Shown: in pieces, positions 26,649-36,562 of the stretch
How positions within the stretch are numbered: the stretch's first letter is position 1
Layout of the letters: each line of letters starts with the position of its first letter
DNA from: Plebeiibacterium sediminum
Lineage (GTDB): Bacteria > Bacteroidota > Bacteroidia > Bacteroidales > Marinilabiliaceae
Reading direction: 5' to 3'
Assembly (NCBI RefSeq): GCF_026013605.1
Contig: NZ_JAPDPJ010000028.1
Location: 1-64,000 of the forward strand
DNA: 64,000 bases
The notes under the pieces: generated by a model
Seen by the model: only the letters and a program-made list of their open reading frames with translations
What the model was told of the DNA's origin: nothing
Database searches by the model: none
Position numbers and translations under genes: made by a program

Positions 26649-27048
26649 CTTCTTTTTCTATTCTTAATTGATGTATATAGGTTTTATCTTCCTTGTTTTT
26701 GGTTAAGAAATAAAATCTATAAACACTGTTTGTACTTTGGTATTTACCGATAGCAAAAGCAGAATTTTCACGTTTCCCCTGATGAATGATTTTAAAACTC
26801 TTTATGGGATTGTGTTTAAAAAAGTCATCCAGTACAAGTTTGGCTTGCGATTCACTGAAAACTCCTGATTTTTGCGGTAATACCAGTTCAATTTTTCCGT
26901 TAAAGTAATTTGATAGTTCCTTAGCATTGGCATCTTGGGTTGCTTTAATAATAGAATCCGGAAGTTGCCCACTGGAATCAGTAATCACTCCAAATAATAA
27001 GATTATTATTAAAAGTCCCAAATGTGTTGTAGTTCCTGAACTTTTCAT
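26641..27048 (-). CDS. DUF4783 family protein
   Basis: The protein (135 residues from the ATG at 27048) has a signal peptide or anchor (LGLLIIILLFGVITDSSG) and a body matching DUF4783, a small NTF2-like cone-fold family of Bacteroidota: ELSNYFNGKIELVLPQKSG, then DDFFKHNPIKSFKIIHQGK and YRFYFLTKNK. Function unknown, presumably envelope. I moved the start to MKSSGT because the 17 upstream codons are aromatic-rich and unlike a signal peptide. It overlaps nadC by 8 bp. Confidence 0.75.
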   Translation of the reverse strand: MKSSGTTTHLGLLIIILLFGVITDSSGQLPDSIIKATQDANAKELSNYFNGKIELVLPQKSGVFSESQAKLVLDDFFKHNPIKSFKIIHQGKRENSAFAIGKYQSTNSVYRFYFLTKNKEDKTYIHQLRIEKEDD

Positions 27049-27305
27049 TTTACGTTTTTTGGTGAAACAAAAATAATAGTAATACAAATACCAAACCATT
27101 AATTTGATATGAATTTGTGTATTTATAATGAAAATCCCCCTCTAATGCATTTTATACGGAGGTATCTGTAATTGGTTCTATAATTTTATATTTTTGCTAT
27201 TTATTAAATAAAGAGGATGTTATAAAATAGATGATTGTTATTCTATATGGTGGATAAACACTTATTGTAAAGAGAAAGGATCATCTGGAAAAAATAAATA
27301 AGGAA

Positions 27306-27779
27306 ATGAAAGTTGTTTTAGTTTTAATAGGAAAAACTGACGAGAAATATTTAGAGACAGGAATCGCCAAATATGTGGATAGATTGAAGCATTATATTCC
27401 TTTTGAAATTAAGATTATTCAAGATATTAAAAACACTAAGAATCTATCAGAAAGTCAGCAGAAGGAAAAAGAGGGTGAATTAATTATGCAGCAGTTTCAG
27501 CCTGGAGATGAGGTGATTTTATTGGATGAAGGAGGTAAATTAATGTCGAGTCGCGGATTTGCCGGGTTTATGGAACAAAAATTGTTGAGAGGGCTTAAAC
27601 GTTTAGTGTTTGTGGTTGGAGGTCCGTATGGATTTTCAGATGAGGTATACGCACGAAGTAACGGAAAAGTATCTTTGTCAAAAATGACTTTTTCTCATCA
27701 AATGGTTCGATTAATCTTTACAGAGCAATTGTACAGGGCAATGACTATTTTGAAGAACCAACCATATCATCATGATTAG
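27306..27779 (+). CDS. rlmH: 23S rRNA pseudouridine-1915 N3-methyltransferase
   Basis: The 157-residue SPOUT-family protein methylates pseudouridine 1915 in helix 69 of 23S rRNA using S-adenosylmethionine. The knotted SAM site is seen in FVVGGPYGFSDEV and the invariant C-terminal end in LSKMTFSHQMVRLIFTEQLYRA. Length exactly fits RlmH (~155-159). The histidine kinase follows after 12 bp, so co-transcription is likely although the functions are unrelated. Confidence 0.96.
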   Translation: MKVVLVLIGKTDEKYLETGIAKYVDRLKHYIPFEIKIIQDIKNTKNLSESQQKEKEGELIMQQFQPGDEVILLDEGGKLMSSRGFAGFMEQKLLRGLKRLVFVVGGPYGFSDEVYARSNGKVSLSKMTFSHQMVRLIFTEQLYRAMTILKNQPYHHD

Positions 27780-27791
27780 AAAAATTTAAAT

Positions 27792-30700
27792 ATGCGAAAT
27801 CGTTTATTACGTTTTGTTTCAACATGGCAGGTGCTGTTATTGGTTGTAACTATTGTTGTTACAATGCTTTTTTCGTGGGCTTATTATAATTACAACAATA
27901 ATTCGTTCAGTTCATTACGATTTCAGAATATATTGCAGCAACAGGTTGTGGAGTCTGAGCAATATGTAAAACAATTTAAATCATATTTAATTGAAGGCGA
28001 TGAGTGGAAAGCTGTGGATACAACAATGGCTTCCAAACCCAAAGGGATTGAGATTTTAGTTTATAAAAATGATTCACTTTGTTGCTGGACCAATCAGGTA
28101 TTGCCTTTTAGGAATGAAGATGTTTCTATATTAAAAAATAAGGTGGCTCAACTGGCCAATACGTGGTACTTAATTAAACAAAAAAAATATAAACAATGGG
28201 ATGTTTTTTGTCTGGTGGCCATAAAGACTGAATATTCCTATAACAATGAGTTTTTAAAAGAAGAGTTTGCCATTGATATTCCTGTAGCTTTTTGTAAAAA
28301 GATTAGTGTTTATCCGGATGCAAAAGGTGAAAAGGTTTACGATATTGATGGAAACTATTTATTTACAGCTCAGGATTGTGACCAGTCGAATCCTACGTAT
28401 GCTAACTGGGGTATTGTTTTCCTTTTATTAAGTATTATTCTTTATATTCAGGTATGTATTGTTTTAATTAAACTTCAAAAAGAAAGTTTATACAGTCGTT
28501 TGTTTTTTCTTGCTACGATTATAATAAGTGCTGTATTCTATTGGATACATATTCATTTTCAAGTTCCACATTTTTTATTTGATACCTACCTGTTTTCTCC
28601 GGTATATTTTGGTGCTACTGAGCTATTTCCAAATTTGGGTAGTGTTTTGTTATTTGCTATCCTTGTTTTTTCTGAAGCCTTTATATTCTATAAATATGTA
28701 TTATTTCCAGGATATTTATTAAAACTGAACCAAAAGAAGTTTTACCGAAATTTAATAATTGCAGGAGCTATAGCTGCTATTTTTGGCTTCTGGCACATGC
28801 AAAACTATATTGTTAAAATATTAGTTTCTAACTCTTTATCTGCGCCCATCTTATTTAAAGTTTCCGATATTCATTTCTTAGATATTGTACGCTTTTTTAT
28901 CATTAGTTTATTGTTATTGTCTGCAGTTTTAGTAATGGAAAAAGTGTTTATTGTTTTTCTTAAACAGGTAAGCAAAAATACACTATCCGTAATCGTATTT
29001 ATTGTAGCAATAGTATTGGCATTATACAGTTTTAGTACCATATTTTGGGTTTATTCCTTTATGTTTTTGGTGGTCGCCAATATGCTTATATGGGTTACCC
29101 GGCGAAAGAGTTATCATGCCTATTCAACATTTGTATGGTTTGTTGCCGTATTTTCTGTTTTCTCAGTTTATTCATTTTATTTTCACAACTACAATAAAGA
29201 ACGTGAAGAACGTAAGTTACTTATTGAAAACCTTTCGTTTCGTCTTTCTCAGGAGGAAGATCCTCTGTCGGAGTTATTACTGAAAGAGTTAGAAGATGCC
29301 CTAAGTACTGATTCAATTATAAAAGAGGAAATACTTAAAAAGGATTTAGATATTGAAGGTATCACAAAATATCTTAGGATGAACTATTTTCAAGGTTATC
29401 TGGAGCGATATGAACTTCAGGTTATTCCTTGCTGGCCAGGAGGAGATGTATTTATTGATAGTGAAAATCAGAAGTATAACTGTTATGAGTATTTTGACAA
29501 TATGCTTCAAAAGGATGGTTCATGGGTATTGGGTAGTAAGCATTTTCACTTTTTGAAAAACCAGGCTGGTCTGGTGACTTATTTTGGAGTCTTTGAGTTT
29601 AACGAGGGAGATCCAGTTAAGGAAACCTGTTTATATTTAGAGATGGTTTCCAAACCATTTTTTGAAGGACCAGGGTATCCGGAATTACTACTTTCAGAAA
29701 GAGAGAGTAAACTAAAAGAACCATTAACCAATTATTCTTATGCTAAGTATATTGATGGACAGTTAGCAAAGCAAGTAGGTGAGTTTGCTTATCCAATTCA
29801 ACTAAGCCGACTAACCACTAAAGTAAAGAACTTTAGATTTTTTAAAGCAGCTGATTTTTCACATTTAGTTTATCAGCCGCAGGAAAATGTTTGTGTGGTT
29901 TTATCGCTACCGATCGTTAATTTTTCCATGATTTTGATTGCATTCTCCATACTGTTTGTCGCATTCTTTATTTTCGGATCATTCCTTATTCTCCTTACTC
30001 GATTACGGAGAGGTAGATTAATGTATGATTTTACAGTTCAGGAACGTATTCAAATTGCTTTTATTGGATTGATGATGGCATTGCTGTTGATAATAGCCAG
30101 TGGATCGGTATGGCAAACCATAAGGCGTTTCGAGGTTAAGAATAATCAGATTTTGTCAGAAAAGATTCGATCTGTATTGATGGAGTTGGAACATAAAATT
30201 GGTAGTGAAGATGAACTGACTCCTGATATGGAAGAGTATCTGGAATATCTGTTAAAGAAGTTTTCGAGTGTGTTTTATACCGATTTGAATATGTATGGAA
30301 CAGATGGAAGATTAATTGCAACTTCACGACCAGAGCTGTTTGATAAAGGATTATATGGTCATTTAATGAACAGCAGGGGATATATAGAACTGAATAGGAA
30401 GGGAGAAATAGAGTTTATACATGAGGAAGCCATCGGTAGTTTGCGTTATCTTTCGGTTTATGTACCTTTTATTAATGAGGATAATAAGGTGTTGGCTTAT
30501 TTAAACATGCCTTATTTTGTAGGAACCAGTGAATTGAGAGACGAAATCTCTTCTCTTGTAATGGGAATCGTAAATTTTTATTTGATTTTCCTGATTATTG
30601 TAATTGGACTAACTGTTGTTGTTTCCCGCAAAATTACCCATCCACTGAAAGTGATTCAGTCTAAAATGGGAAATTTAAGTTTAGATAAAAGAAACGAGAA

Positions 30701-31478
30701 GATAGAATATAAAGGCAGAGATGAAATTGGCCAGTTGGTTATTGAATACAACCGGATGGTTGATGAGCTCTCGGAAAGTGCTGAAAAGCTCGCTAAATCA
30801 GAACGGGAAATGGCCTGGCGTGAAATGGCTCGACAAATTGCACATGAAATCAAAAATCCATTAACCCCTATGAAGTTGAGTATTCAATATCTTGAAAGGG
30901 CCAATAAAGATAAAGCCAGTGATTTTGATGGAAAATTGAAAAAAGTTTCAGCTACCTTGATAGATCAGATTGATAATTTATCATCCATAGCATCAGAATT
31001 TTCAAATTTTGCAAAAATGCCTATTGCCAAACGAAAAAGAATTGATGTGGTTGAGGTGCTGTTGCAATGCGTGTCCTTATTTGATAAATCGAGTAACTTA
31101 GAAATAAATGTAAATCAAAATAATATAGAAAGGTATTGGATATTTGCTGATCCTGAGCAAATGAATAGTGTTTTTAATAACCTATTAAAAAATGCGATTC
31201 AGTCTATTCCTTCGAAAAGAAAAGGAATAATAACCGTAGATATTCAAAGTGAAAACGATCGTATTGTTATTAAAATAACCGATAATGGTTTAGGGATTGA
31301 TGAAGAAATACAAGGAAAATTGTTTTCACCAAACTTTACAACCAAGAGTGGTGGTATGGGGCTTGGTTTGGCTATTGTAAAAAATATTGTGGTAAATAGT
31401 AAAGGTAAGATTTGGTTTAAAACACAGTTGGATAAAGGAACTTCGTTTTTTGTTGAATTTCCTCGCTATGATGAATAG
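27792..31478 (+). CDS. NtrY-like membrane sensor histidine kinase
   Basis: This 1228-residue protein has several N-terminal membrane segments (near 11-30 and a cluster at ~205-460), a large extracytoplasmic region (~470-700), further helices near 715-760 and ~930, a HAMP linker (~945-1000), a HisKA domain with phospho-accepting His1018 in RQIAHEIKNPLTPMKLSIQY, and an ATPase domain ending with NAIQSIP, DNGLGIDEE, GGMGLGLAIVKNI. The AWREMARQIAHEIKNPLTP form is the NtrY signature. The signal sensed is unknown. No response regulator lies next to it in the same direction; the downstream gene is convergent and its receiver is degenerate. Confidence 0.88.
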   Translation: MRNRLLRFVSTWQVLLLVVTIVVTMLFSWAYYNYNNNSFSSLRFQNILQQQVVESEQYVKQFKSYLIEGDEWKAVDTTMASKPKGIEILVYKNDSLCCWTNQVLPFRNEDVSILKNKVAQLANTWYLIKQKKYKQWDVFCLVAIKTEYSYNNEFLKEEFAIDIPVAFCKKISVYPDAKGEKVYDIDGNYLFTAQDCDQSNPTYANWGIVFLLLSIILYIQVCIVLIKLQKESLYSRLFFLATIIISAVFYWIHIHFQVPHFLFDTYLFSPVYFGATELFPNLGSVLLFAILVFSEAFIFYKYVLFPGYLLKLNQKKFYRNLIIAGAIAAIFGFWHMQNYIVKILVSNSLSAPILFKVSDIHFLDIVRFFIISLLLLSAVLVMEKVFIVFLKQVSKNTLSVIVFIVAIVLALYSFSTIFWVYSFMFLVVANMLIWVTRRKSYHAYSTFVWFVAVFSVFSVYSFYFHNYNKEREERKLLIENLSFRLSQEEDPLSELLLKELEDALSTDSIIKEEILKKDLDIEGITKYLRMNYFQGYLERYELQVIPCWPGGDVFIDSENQKYNCYEYFDNMLQKDGSWVLGSKHFHFLKNQAGLVTYFGVFEFNEGDPVKETCLYLEMVSKPFFEGPGYPELLLSERESKLKEPLTNYSYAKYIDGQLAKQVGEFAYPIQLSRLTTKVKNFRFFKAADFSHLVYQPQENVCVVLSLPIVNFSMILIAFSILFVAFFIFGSFLILLTRLRRGRLMYDFTVQERIQIAFIGLMMALLLIIASGSVWQTIRRFEVKNNQILSEKIRSVLMELEHKIGSEDELTPDMEEYLEYLLKKFSSVFYTDLNMYGTDGRLIATSRPELFDKGLYGHLMNSRGYIELNRKGEIEFIHEEAIGSLRYLSVYVPFINEDNKVLAYLNMPYFVGTSELRDEISSLVMGIVNFYLIFLIIVIGLTVVVSRKITHPLKVIQSKMGNLSLDKRNEKIEYKGRDEIGQLVIEYNRMVDELSESAEKLAKSEREMAWREMARQIAHEIKNPLTPMKLSIQYLERANKDKASDFDGKLKKVSATLIDQIDNLSSIASEFSNFAKMPIAKRKRIDVVEVLLQCVSLFDKSSNLEINVNQNNIERYWIFADPEQMNSVFNNLLKNAIQSIPSKRKGIITVDIQSENDRIVIKITDNGLGIDEEIQGKLFSPNFTTKSGGMGLGLAIVKNIVVNSKGKIWFKTQLDKGTSFFVEFPRYDE

Positions 31479-32057
31479 CTACGAAATATCCTCCATACTA
31501 ATGATTTGATTTAATATGGCATATACGGTTAATCCTGAAACTGTTTTGATTCCAAGCTTTCTTGTAATATTTTTTCTGTGAGAAATTACAGTATGTGTAC
31601 TGATAAATAATTCATTAGCTACCTCTTTGTTGGTTTTTCCAAGTGCAATTTTTTGTAAAACTTCTCTTTCGCGTTCACTTAATTCTTCAGAGTTTTCTTG
31701 TTGAATATAAGTCTGTTGTACGCTTTTTACCTGACTTCGAAGTTTATTGATTAATACCGACTTATCATCAAAAACAGACAACGTTTTTTCGTTTGTGTTT
31801 TTGGGAATGGGGGTATTAAATATTGATATTACTGCAGCATCCGGAGTATGTTTACGTATATCTTCTTCAACTTGTGGCATACTACTTATTGTAGTATTTA
31901 TTATAATCATATTGGGTATTATTGAAGTCAAAGCCTCCCTGATTTCATCAGCGCTGGATATTTCTTCTATTTGAGTTACCGTTTTTAACTCATTTAAAAT
32001 AGTAGATAGTCCTTTTCTTACCAGGTATGATGGCTCTGCAACTAAAATCCTTACCAT
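31479..32057 (-). CDS. LuxR-type regulator with a degenerate receiver domain
   Basis: The 192-residue protein has the length and layout of a NarL/FixJ response regulator: a receiver-like domain (1-~110) and a LuxR helix-turn-helix (~125-190, LSEREREVLQKIALGKTNKEVANELF). However the phospho-acceptor position reads Asn54 (MIIINTT) instead of Asp, and the usual DD pair is AE (ILVAEPS). It therefore probably works without phosphorylation. It follows the hemerythrin gene by 10 bp, suggesting a shared operon and an iron/oxygen or NO-related role. Its stop abuts the convergent kinase gene end. Confidence 0.85.
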   Translation of the reverse strand: MVRILVAEPSYLVRKGLSTILNELKTVTQIEEISSADEIREALTSIIPNMIIINTTISSMPQVEEDIRKHTPDAAVISIFNTPIPKNTNEKTLSVFDDKSVLINKLRSQVKSVQQTYIQQENSEELSEREREVLQKIALGKTNKEVANELFISTHTVISHRKNITRKLGIKTVSGLTVYAILNQIISMEDIS

Positions 32058-32067
32058 TTTTATAAAT

Positions 32068-32793
32068 TTAAAGGTTTTCTAATTCGTTTTCCATTAATTT
32101 CACCTTAGGAATAAGAACCTTGTCTTCCAGTTTGGAATGATCTTGCAGGTCTTTTTCCAGTTTGAAAATTTCAAACAATAAGGAATTGTATTTGCAGCTA
32201 TCTGTTGGTGGTGGCAGATATTTGATTAAAATATTTTTCAGGTCAAAAACCTTTTCTTCAATGTCATTATGGTCCTCAAGGTATCTTTGAATGTTATATT
32301 CGTTAAAATACTTTTCAAATCCTTCTGTTTTAGTTTTTGATTCTATACATTCTGAAAGTGCCAGAACATAAGGAAATACCTGAGTTTCTTCTAGCTCCAT
32401 ATGTACACGAAGCTCTCTGATGTATTCAGTGAAAAAATTCTTTATCAGCTCATAATTTCTGGTTGTTTCTTTTAAATCTTCAACCATGAGTTTAATTTTT
32501 TCTTCAATCTCTGGTATTTTATACTCTAAAATACATTGATGTGTACGGCGTAAAAAATGAATAAGCCATTCTGCTTTAAATGTGAAAAACTTTTCTTTTG
32601 GGAAGTAATCTTTATCATGAAAAGATCTGGCGATCTGTATAAAGAAATCAGTATCAACATCATTCTCTTTACACACTTCATCAATTGTTTTTTCTCTAAA
32701 ACCTAAATTAATCCCTATTCTTTGAATAACTGCCAATAATTGAAAATCCAAGTGGATCAAATCGGCCATTTTCATATCAGCTGTAATGAGCAT
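32068..32793 (-). CDS. Hemerythrin-domain protein, ScdA/RIC-like
   Basis: Residues 1-~55 resemble the ScdA/RIC N-terminal DUF542 domain, but the usual CC pair after the RIGI motif is missing (RIGINLGFRE). The rest is a hemerythrin four-helix bundle with di-iron ligands His85, His131, Glu135, His175, His219 and Glu223. RIC proteins repair iron-sulfur clusters after nitrosative or oxidative damage; without the N-terminal cysteines this one may instead sense O2 or NO. It lies 10 bp upstream of the LuxR-type gene. Confidence 0.8.
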   Translation of the reverse strand: MLITADMKMADLIHLDFQLLAVIQRIGINLGFREKTIDEVCKENDVDTDFFIQIARSFHDKDYFPKEKFFTFKAEWLIHFLRRTHQCILEYKIPEIEEKIKLMVEDLKETTRNYELIKNFFTEYIRELRVHMELEETQVFPYVLALSECIESKTKTEGFEKYFNEYNIQRYLEDHNDIEEKVFDLKNILIKYLPPPTDSCKYNSLLFEIFKLEKDLQDHSKLEDKVLIPKVKLMENELENL

Positions 32794-32860
32794 AGTTCTA
32801 ATTTTTTCTCAAAAATAATTTTTATTTAAACTACTTCCAAATAACAAAAGGAAAATAAAA

Positions 32861-32886
32861 AAAGGATTAGTCAACACTAATCCTTT
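32861..32886 (-). terminator. Terminator after der
   Basis: AAAGGATTAGT and ACTAATCCTTT are perfect 11-bp arms with a CAAC loop, placed 25 bp past the der stop codon and followed on the minus strand by TTTTTTATTTTCC. Confidence 0.8.
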
Positions 32887-32911
32887 GAAATCATTTAAAT
32901 ATATGATTATT

Positions 32912-34216
32912 TTATTTTTTACGCATAAAAATTTGAATAGGAACTCCTGAGAAATCCCACATTTTCCTTAGTTTATTTTCTAAGAAACGTTTGTAAGGCT
33001 CCCTAACATACTGTGGTAAATTACAGAAAAACGCAAATGCAGGAGTGTTGGTTGGCAACTGCATAATGTACTTAATTTTAATGTACTTACCTTTTGTTGA
33101 TGGTGGTGGGTTGTCATGCACAATTTGCTGCATGGCTTCATTCAGCTTTGAAGTAGGTATTTTACGGGTTTTATTTTCATAAACCGTAACGGCCATTTCA
33201 AGCGCCTTATGAATACGTTGTTTTGTTAATACAGAAGTAAAGATAATAGGGAAATCGACAAAAGGTGCAAATTTAGATCTTACCTCATCCTCATATCTCT
33301 TCATGGTCATTGTGTCTTTTTCAATCAAATCCCATTTGTTGATAAGTATAACAACTCCCTTTTTATTTCGCTGTATTAACTGAAATATTTTTTGATCCTG
33401 ACTTTCAACACCTCTGGTTGCATCAATCATCAATAAACAAACATCTGAATTTTCAATAGCTCTGATGGCTCGCATTACACTATAAAACTCAAGATCTTCA
33501 TTTACTTTTGACTTCTTACGAACACCTGCTGTATCAACTAAATAAAAGTCGTGACCATATTTATTGTATCTTGTATATATCGAATCTCTGGTTGTACCTG
33601 AGATTGGAGTAACAATATTTCTATCTTCACCAATAAAAGCATTTACAATAGAAGATTTACCGGCATTTGGTCTACCTACAATTGCAAATCTTGGAATATC
33701 TAATTCTTCAACGTTCTCTGTACTTGGAAATACTTCAATAAGTCTGTCAAGTAGCTCTCCTGTTCCAGATCCGTTAATAGATGAAACTGTAAAAAGTTCT
33801 TCAAGACCCAAAGCATAAAAGTAACTGGCTTCAGTAATTCTATCGGCATTATCAACTTTATTGGCTACCATCAAAACTTTTTTGTTGCTTCTTCTTAATA
33901 TATCTGCAACCATTTCATCGTAATCAGTGATTCCGGTAGTTACATCAAGCATAAAAAGAATAACATCAGCTTCGTCAATTGCAATAAGTACTTGCTTACG
34001 GATTTCTTCTTCAAATATATCATCCGAACCAACAGCATAACCACCTGTGTCAACAACTGAAAATTCTAATCCGTTCCAAACACATTTACCATAAATTCTG
34101 TCGCGAGTTACGCCACTTTCCTCATTCACAATGGCAGTACGAGTTTCAGTCAACCTATTGAAAAGTGTTGATTTACCTACATTTGGTCTTCCTACTATGG
34201 CTGCTATATTTCCCAT
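32912..34216 (-). CDS. der: Ribosome biogenesis GTPase Der (EngA)
   Basis: The 434-residue protein has two tandem GTPase domains, each with a P-loop (GRPNVGKST at ~8-16 and GRPNAGKSS at ~182-190), DTGG/DTAG G3 motifs and NKVD/NKWD G4 motifs, followed by a KH-like domain ending with PIQIFMRKK. Der acts in 50S ribosomal subunit assembly. Length and order are typical. It lies ~150 bp downstream of era on the same strand, an arrangement common in Bacteroidota. Confidence 0.96.
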   Translation of the reverse strand: MGNIAAIVGRPNVGKSTLFNRLTETRTAIVNEESGVTRDRIYGKCVWNGLEFSVVDTGGYAVGSDDIFEEEIRKQVLIAIDEADVILFMLDVTTGITDYDEMVADILRRSNKKVLMVANKVDNADRITEASYFYALGLEELFTVSSINGSGTGELLDRLIEVFPSTENVEELDIPRFAIVGRPNAGKSSIVNAFIGEDRNIVTPISGTTRDSIYTRYNKYGHDFYLVDTAGVRKKSKVNEDLEFYSVMRAIRAIENSDVCLLMIDATRGVESQDQKIFQLIQRNKKGVVILINKWDLIEKDTMTMKRYEDEVRSKFAPFVDFPIIFTSVLTKQRIHKALEMAVTVYENKTRKIPTSKLNEAMQQIVHDNPPPSTKGKYIKIKYIMQLPTNTPAFAFFCNLPQYVREPYKRFLENKLRKMWDFSGVPIQIFMRKK

Positions 34217-34365
34217 TTTATATGTTGGTTTTGTGTATTTATCTTAATTAAAAAGCGTGCAAAGATAATGATTAATTTAGCACTATATAATAAAGCTGAA
34301 TAAATTCACTAAGTTTTTACAAATTAGACAGATAGTTTAACTTCTTTTAGGATCAAAAATTGTTG

Positions 34366-35250
34366 TTATTTCTGATCGTAGCCAAAGTTTCGAAGTGTTT
34401 TGTCCTTATCTCTCCAGTCTTTGTTAACTTTTACATAAAGCTGTAAGAATACCTTTTTATCCAGAAATTTCTCCATATCTTTTCTGGCTTCAGTGCCCGT
34501 TTTTTTCAAAGCGCTTCCTTTATGTCCGATAATAATTCCTTTTTGAGACTCTCTGGCAACGTGGATAATGGCTCTGATATTAACCTGATCTTCAGCTTCC
34601 TTAAATTCTTCAATCTCAACTTCAACTGAGTACGGAATTTCTTTTTGATAATAAAGTAATATCTTTTCACGAATGATTTCAGAAACGAAGAATCTTGTAG
34701 GTTTATCTGTTAAAGCTTCTTTATCGTAATAAGGCTCTCCTTCGGGTAATAGCTCTTTAATTCTTTTTAAAAGGTTATCTGTATTAAATCCATGTAATGC
34801 CGACATAGGGAAGATCTCAGCATTGGGTAATTCTTCCTTCCATATGGATACTAAATCATCAAGTTGTTCAGGATTTGATTCATCGATTTTGTTAATAACC
34901 AAAATTACCGGAGACATTGTTTTTTTTACGCTGTTTAAAAAATCACTGTTCTTGTCAATTTTTTCAACAACATCAGTCATATAAATAATTATGTCAGCAT
35001 CTTGTAACGCAGTTTTAGAGAATCTAAGCATAGATTCCTGCAACTTATAGTTAGGTTTCAGAACGCCAGGAGTGTCAGAAAATACAATCTGATAATCCTC
35101 TTCATTTACAATTCCAAGAATTCTGTGTCTTGTAGTTTGTGCTTTTGAAGTAATTATAGATAACTTTTCTCCAACTAGTTTATTGGTTAATGTTGACTTT
35201 CCAACGTTCGGGTTTCCAACAATATTTACAAATCCTGATTTATGCTTCAT
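34366..35250 (-). CDS. era: GTPase Era
   Basis: The 294-residue protein has an N-terminal GTPase domain (GNPNVGKST, DTPG, NKID) and a C-terminal type 2 KH domain with IIGHKGSALKKTGTEARKDM, which binds the 3' end of 16S rRNA during 30S maturation. The C-terminus (VNKDWRDKDKTLRNFGY) is conserved in Era. A promoter-like TTTG-N20-TATCTTCG lies upstream. It is transcribed leftwards together with or just before der. Confidence 0.96.
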   Translation of the reverse strand: MKHKSGFVNIVGNPNVGKSTLTNKLVGEKLSIITSKAQTTRHRILGIVNEEDYQIVFSDTPGVLKPNYKLQESMLRFSKTALQDADIIIYMTDVVEKIDKNSDFLNSVKKTMSPVILVINKIDESNPEQLDDLVSIWKEELPNAEIFPMSALHGFNTDNLLKRIKELLPEGEPYYDKEALTDKPTRFFVSEIIREKILLYYQKEIPYSVEVEIEEFKEAEDQVNIRAIIHVARESQKGIIIGHKGSALKKTGTEARKDMEKFLDKKVFLQLYVKVNKDWRDKDKTLRNFGYDQK

Positions 35251-35392
35251 ATAAAATTTTATTAATTATGGTGCGAAGATACGAGAATAAGCTATTGCAC
35301 ACAAAATTCAATGACAATGATATTTATTTTCTATTATTTTTGGTTTCGAAATTTGAATGTTTCATTTTTCTATAGTTTATAATTTTAAACAC

Positions 35393-35785
35393 ATGAAGAA
35401 ATTTATACAGCCTGTAAATATTCGGTTTTTTGATATTGATATGAATATGCATGTAAATAATTCTGTTTACTTCACCTATATGGAAAATGCCAGAACGGAA
35501 TTATTAATGGATGACTTTTTAAAGTGCAAAAAGGAGGGAAAGACTTTTGTTATTTCAGAAACTTCATGTAAGTATAAAAATCCGATGCGTTTAGGTGATC
35601 ATGTCATCTGCGAAATTGTATTTACAGTTAGACGAGCAGTTCAATTTAATGTGGAGTACACATTTAAAAATGAAGATACAGGTTTAATATATGCAGTAGG
35701 AGATACGAAAGTGGTTATGATTAATGAAGCCAGTAACAGGCCAATTCCTATACCTCAACATCTGATTGATAATTTTATGAATTAG
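35393..35785 (+). CDS. Hotdog-fold acyl-CoA thioesterase
   Basis: The 130-residue protein matches the 4-hydroxybenzoyl-CoA thioesterase family: RFFDIDMNMHVNNSVYFTYMENAR near the N-terminus, with the catalytic Asp in the D-x-N-x-HVNN context, followed by short beta strands. It would hydrolyse an acyl-CoA or acyl-ACP thioester in the cytoplasm. I start at the ATG at 35393; 12 further codons upstream lack family similarity. It diverges from era. Confidence 0.82.
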   Translation: MKKFIQPVNIRFFDIDMNMHVNNSVYFTYMENARTELLMDDFLKCKKEGKTFVISETSCKYKNPMRLGDHVICEIVFTVRRAVQFNVEYTFKNEDTGLIYAVGDTKVVMINEASNRPIPIPQHLIDNFMN

Positions 35786-35947
35786 TTGAAATTTAATGCA
35801 TTTCTATCGTGGTAAAATTATTTATTTTAAGGTGTTGATTTATTGCAGGAAGGGGATGTTGAATGTGTTTCTGTGATCATGAATTGTTTTTAGGTATATA
35901 TTCGTTCTGTTTCTCCTTTTTAGATTGTATCTAAGCTAAATTAATTA

Positions 35948-35975
35948 TTGAGGGATAAATATTTTTGTATTTTTG
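35948..35975 (+). promoter_or_regulatory. Bacteroidota-type promoter of mntP
   Basis: TTG (35948-35950) is followed after 17 nt by TATTTTTG (35968-35975), which fits TAnnTTTG. The start point would leave a leader of about 12-15 nt before the mntP ATG, too short for a manganese riboswitch. Confidence 0.42.
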
Positions 35976-35994
35976 CGCCACCAAAAAAATAATA

Positions 35995-36561
35995 ATGAAT
36001 ATTCTATCACTCATACTTATTGGAATAGGCTTGTCAATAGATAGCTTGGCAGCAAGTATAACTACAGGAGCTTGTTGTAAACGAATAAAAACGAAACATA
36101 TTTTTAAGGTTGCTGTTTTTATGGCTGTTTTTCAGGGAGTAATGCCATATGTAGGTTGGTTGATAGGTAGTAGTTTTAAATCAGCAATTGAAGATTATGA
36201 CCATTGGATTGCCTTTTTTCTATTATTCCTGATCGGTTTTAAATTAATTTATGAAGGAATAACAGAAACAGAGGAAAATTGCAGTTCATTTAACCCGTCT
36301 AATAATTTGTTATTAATAGGTATGGCTATAGCTACTAGTATAGATGCATTAGTTGTGGGAATTGGTTTTGGTATTATTGAAATTAATATATACCTGGCAA
36401 TGGTAATTATTGGAGTGCTAACCTTTATGTTTTCAACATCAGGCGTTGTTATTGGTAGAAAAATAGGTAATAAAATCAATGTGGGAATTGATGTTTTTGG
36501 TGGAGTTGTTTTAATAGGATTAGGGGTTAAAATTTTACTATCGCATATTTATAATTTATAA
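35995..36561 (+). CDS. mntP: Manganese efflux pump MntP
   Basis: The 188-residue membrane protein has six helices in two inverted halves with the paired Asp-containing motifs GLSIDSLAASITTG (helix 1) and ATSIDALVVGIGFG (helix 4) that carry manganese in MntP. It exports excess Mn2+ to the periplasm. The ATG at 35995 was preferred because the preceding ten codons lie in the promoter/leader region. It converges with the GNAT gene (1 bp gap). Confidence 0.88.
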   Translation: MNILSLILIGIGLSIDSLAASITTGACCKRIKTKHIFKVAVFMAVFQGVMPYVGWLIGSSFKSAIEDYDHWIAFFLLFLIGFKLIYEGITETEENCSSFNPSNNLLLIGMAIATSIDALVVGIGFGIIEINIYLAMVIIGVLTFMFSTSGVVIGRKIGNKINVGIDVFGGVVLIGLGVKILLSHIYNL

Positions 36562-36562
36562 A

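Noticed and set aside
27120-27305. Promoter before rlmH
   Set aside because: A TATTTTTG-like -7 box exists near 27186 but no TTG at the right distance; too weak to list.
35850-35994. Manganese (yybP-ykoY) riboswitch before mntP
   Set aside because: The predicted start leaves a leader of only ~12-15 nt and none of the yybP-ykoY core sequences is visible.
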